Source: Spodoptera frugiperda (Eukaryota > Arthropoda > Insecta > Lepidoptera > Noctuidae). From it: a stretch of 64,000 bases of DNA. Below, one piece after another: positions 61,301 to 64,000 of the stretch (its first letter is position 1; every line of letters starts with the position of its first letter). The notes under the pieces were generated by a model. The model saw nothing but the letters and a program-made list of their open reading frames with translations, was not told where the DNA came from and did no database searches. Position numbers and translations under genes: made by a program. The stretch lies in the NCBI RefSeq assembly GCF_023101765.2, contig NC_064219.1, positions 11,697,774-11,761,773 on the forward strand, given 5' to 3'.

Positions 61301-63789
61301 TGTGTGTAGAGCGCTAGTGACGCGCCGCGCAACGCTCCAGTGATATAATTGACCACACCAAGTAGTGGTGTACCCACCGCGGGCGCGGGCCGCTCTCGTG
61401 GCTCGCGCAATTACCCACCAATTAATTGCCGCTTTCACTTTTATACCTTTATCTGTGTTATTATCTCGTCCGACGCGACTACCTCATACTCTACAAACAC
61501 GCCCGCGCAGCGCTCCGTTAGGAAATTCGCTGTATTGTTCATAGCTCTGCTGCTGGGGACAGTAGTATCGCGATACAATCATATTGAACTTATAAAGTTA
61601 ATCTACTATATTGGCAGACTAATGCTTTGCCCGCGGTTTCGCGTACGTCATAGTTAAAAATAAAATGATCGCACAGGATACCGTTACCTAGAAAACGTAT
61701 CCCATTCTCTTGAGAGCTGTCCAACTATCTGTAGACAATAAATCACACGCCGCTACTCGTCCACCTCACACACACGCTGCGGGCACACGACGTGCTGCTC
61801 TTTTTCAATCGGTACAAAACTTCTAGTTGCTAGTCCTAGCAGTTTAGACTGTGCATTGTCAGTCAGTCAGTTTCTGTGTTATTCTATTGATATCGAAAGA
61901 AAGATCGATGTTGGCGGAGAGGTAATGTTTTTTATTTTGAGAAGGAAATGGATCCGGAACATTTAACCGGCAGTCACAAGTTATCATCATTTGCACAATA
62001 GGTACTAGTCGCCGAGCTGTGCTGATACTGTGCTGGCACTGTGCTGACACTGGCGGCCGGGTGCTGGCGGTGTACCGCGGCGCTCGATATATTAGTGTGG
62101 TGTAACAGCTCCACGACTGCGCCTATTAATGCCTCAATTAACCGACGTCGCCGGCGAGAGTTATGCGCTCTCTGTTGATTTATTATTATTTATTCGAGCC
62201 TGCGAATGTTCTGGCGCAGCTGTACGACTGCTACACCGCGCACGGCGGACATTATGCAGGCACCAGGCAGATTGTTAGTGCACAGTTAGTCGCGGACTCA
62301 TTTTTGTAACATTAACGAAGTCGGGGCAGGTATGTCTGCGAATGTAAAAACCTCCGGCCGACACACATTTGAATATCCTGGTACATGGCGAGGAGATGGC
62401 GGCGGCTCGCTTCCTGGAGCAGCGACATGTGTCGTCGTGTGTCGTATGTCGTGTGCGCGGTGCAAGGTTGCGTATTAGTAGTGTAGTAATGTCGTAAGTA
62501 AGATGTTTGTAAGTGTCATATGTGGCAGCCACGACAGTTCCCAGCACACCCTGTCATGCTGACGGCAGTAGCCGACCACTGCAAGCACTCAGCCTCCCAG
62601 CCTCACAACAAGCACTGTATGTATGTATGTATGTATGTATGTATGTGTGCAGTATATTCAAAGCCACAGATTGCATTTCCTCCTGGTGATTAAACGTTCG
62701 TATAATAAATATTGCGCTGCATTAGTTGTGGTGCGCAGGCGCACGACTGCGGTACTTTATTGCTGATAGTTAATACACCGCTTCAATTAATACGTCTGCC
62801 GATCGCTTCCTGTTGCTCTCCCCCCTCCCCCTATACAATGCATGATGTGAACATTTATTGTATGAAACATGCTGAAAGTGAATGTTACCTACATGTGGAC
62901 TTCTAGCAGTACCGTGAGTAATGTTACACTGTCGAGTGCTCGCTGCTGGCCGAGCGACGGCTGCGGCAGGCGTCGACAGGCGGCGACACATACATGCTCA
63001 AGTAGTGCTCGCGCTGGCACATGGCGGGGCTCCGGCACATCGTGCCTGCACACAATGCTCGGTACACAAACTGCGCCTGCGCCGTGCTCTCCATTCTCGC
63101 TGGTCAGCACAATAACAATTTGTCAGAGAGTGCGTTGTTTGGCTGGCACTCGTCCGCCGCCGTGTTTACTATAAACACGTCGCCACTCTCGCGGCACTCG
63201 GTGGAGTGCTGCCCACCGGCGCACTCTCGCGGCACTCGGCACACACTCGTACATATGTTTAGATAACATTTCGTTTGTATGAGTGCTTTATACTGCTTAC
63301 TATCATGTCATTACGTTCGTTGTTGGCTCGACCGAAGCATTCGTTCCAATGCACTCGGTCTGCTGTGTGTGCATGCAGCAGGCTCGCTGCAGGTCGGTGT
63401 GGCGGCGAGTTGTCCCCCCGACCCGAGCCCGGAACACTCGGCGTACAATTCCCGCCGGCACTTGATTGAAAACTATTAAAACGTTTGATTTAGAACGTAT
63501 TCGTGTTCTCGGCAAGTGCGACATAAAGGCGGACAATACGGCGCAGGCGCGCGAGCGGTCGTTACTGTCGTTAGCGTCGCATGTCATGAATAAGAACCGA
63601 ATCTAAGCAGCGCCGCGAGCGTTTACGACGCACTGCTAAATAGATGCGCGGCTATTCAATTATACAGCGCCGCATCGCGCGCATACAATATTTATACCCG
63701 CGCGGCCGCGCATTGTGCACTGCCGCGACCTGCACTCCGGTACACCGTGCAGCGTTACTCGGCAATATAACCACTAGCTGCGCCTGCGC
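58304..63789. promoter_or_regulatory. Cluster of NRF1-like sites, densest part of the array
   Basis: Exact sites lie at 59513 (AG), 60668 (AG), 60797 (AT), 61182 (CT), 62733 (AG), 63073 (CT), 63541 (AG) and 63780 (CT). 58304 (AA) and 58543 (ACGCAGGCGC) also fit RCGCANGCGY. 59397 (GC) and 59953 (GG) are related words. Four exact sites fall in the last 1.1 kb before the terminal hexamer repeat, so the array probably continues past the window. Confidence 0.5.
62616..62647. repeat. GTAT tetranucleotide microsatellite
   Basis: About eight units of TGTA/GTAT. Confidence 0.95.
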
Positions 63790-63897
63790 ACGCATGCAGT
63801 CAGCATCCAGTGCGCGCCACTCTGTACTCGACGCATACTCCTTCCGAAGGGTACTCAGCAGTGGTTGCAGGTGGCGCCGTGGCAGGCGGTGCAACAA

Positions 63898-64000
63898 CCT
63901 ACCTGTATCTGTACCTGTATCTGTATCTGTATCTGTATCTGTACCTGTATCTGTATCTGTATCTGTATCTGTATCTATATCTGTATCTGTATCTGTATCT
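63898..64000. repeat. CTGTAT hexamer array running off the window
   Basis: At least 16 units of CTGTAT, with some CTGTAC and one CTATAT variant, reach the last base of the window. True length is unknown. It is not the insect telomere unit (TTAGG). Confidence 0.95.

Larger units (their letters stand above)
58187..63897. other. Non-coding stretch, no gene seen
   Basis: CpG-rich DNA without recognisable exons or mobile elements, carrying the densest part of the NRF1-like array (separate entry). G-run at 59739-59747. Minus-strand frame 60507-60941 (144 codons) has no domain and is overlapped by two plus-strand frames. Confidence 0.5.

Noticed and set aside
63898..64000. Telomeric repeat at the window edge
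   Set aside because: The unit is CTGTAT, not the TTAGG used by most insects including Lepidoptera.

Overview
This window looks like non-coding nuclear DNA from a moth or butterfly (Lepidoptera). The evidence is the repeat content: a tRNA-derived SINE of a type common in Lepidoptera, an R1-clade LINE fragment with its downstream target duplication, two other copies of the same LINE tail, a jockey/CR1-type LINE tail, and two non-autonomous Helitrons with lepidopteran-style termini. I recognise these from memory; no database search was run. I see no host protein-coding gene, no tRNA, no rRNA, no known microRNA and no CRISPR array. Open frames are short (200 codons at most), overlap on both strands and show no domain, apart from two that come from LINEs.

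Layout. Positions 1-27,000 are mixed, moderately AT-rich DNA holding most of the mobile DNA: LINE tails at 3.7, 11.1 and 26.3 kb, a fold-back element at 10.8 kb, the R1-like LINE at 17.85-18.75 kb with a 12-bp target duplication, and a 1.49-kb Helitron at 19.6-21.1 kb with an internal 150-bp tandem duplication. From about 27 kb to the end the character changes. The DNA is richer in CpG and poor in mobile elements: one SINE at 32.5 kb, one TA-flanked MITE at 34.1 kb, a 176-bp Helitron at 52.0 kb and one uncertain fragment.

The most striking signal is a dispersed array of one short palindrome-like word, GCGC-NN-GCGC. By eye I count 40 exact copies with centre AT, AG or CT, 35 of them between 27.8 and 63.8 kb, where about one is expected per several windows of this size. 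These match the consensus usually written RCGCANGCGY for NRF1, whose insect homologue is Erect wing. A second dense local signal is a cluster of 15 GTAGAG/CTCTAC hexamers in 0.94 kb (50.74-51.68 kb), some arranged as perfect palindromes. A SOX-like ACAATG cluster and a group of GCGGCCGC sites are weaker signals.

My reading is that the right 37 kb is a large regulatory tract, either an intergenic desert or a very long intron of a developmental gene. That is inference from low mobile-element density, absence of exons and dense motif words. The window itself does not say which gene it serves.
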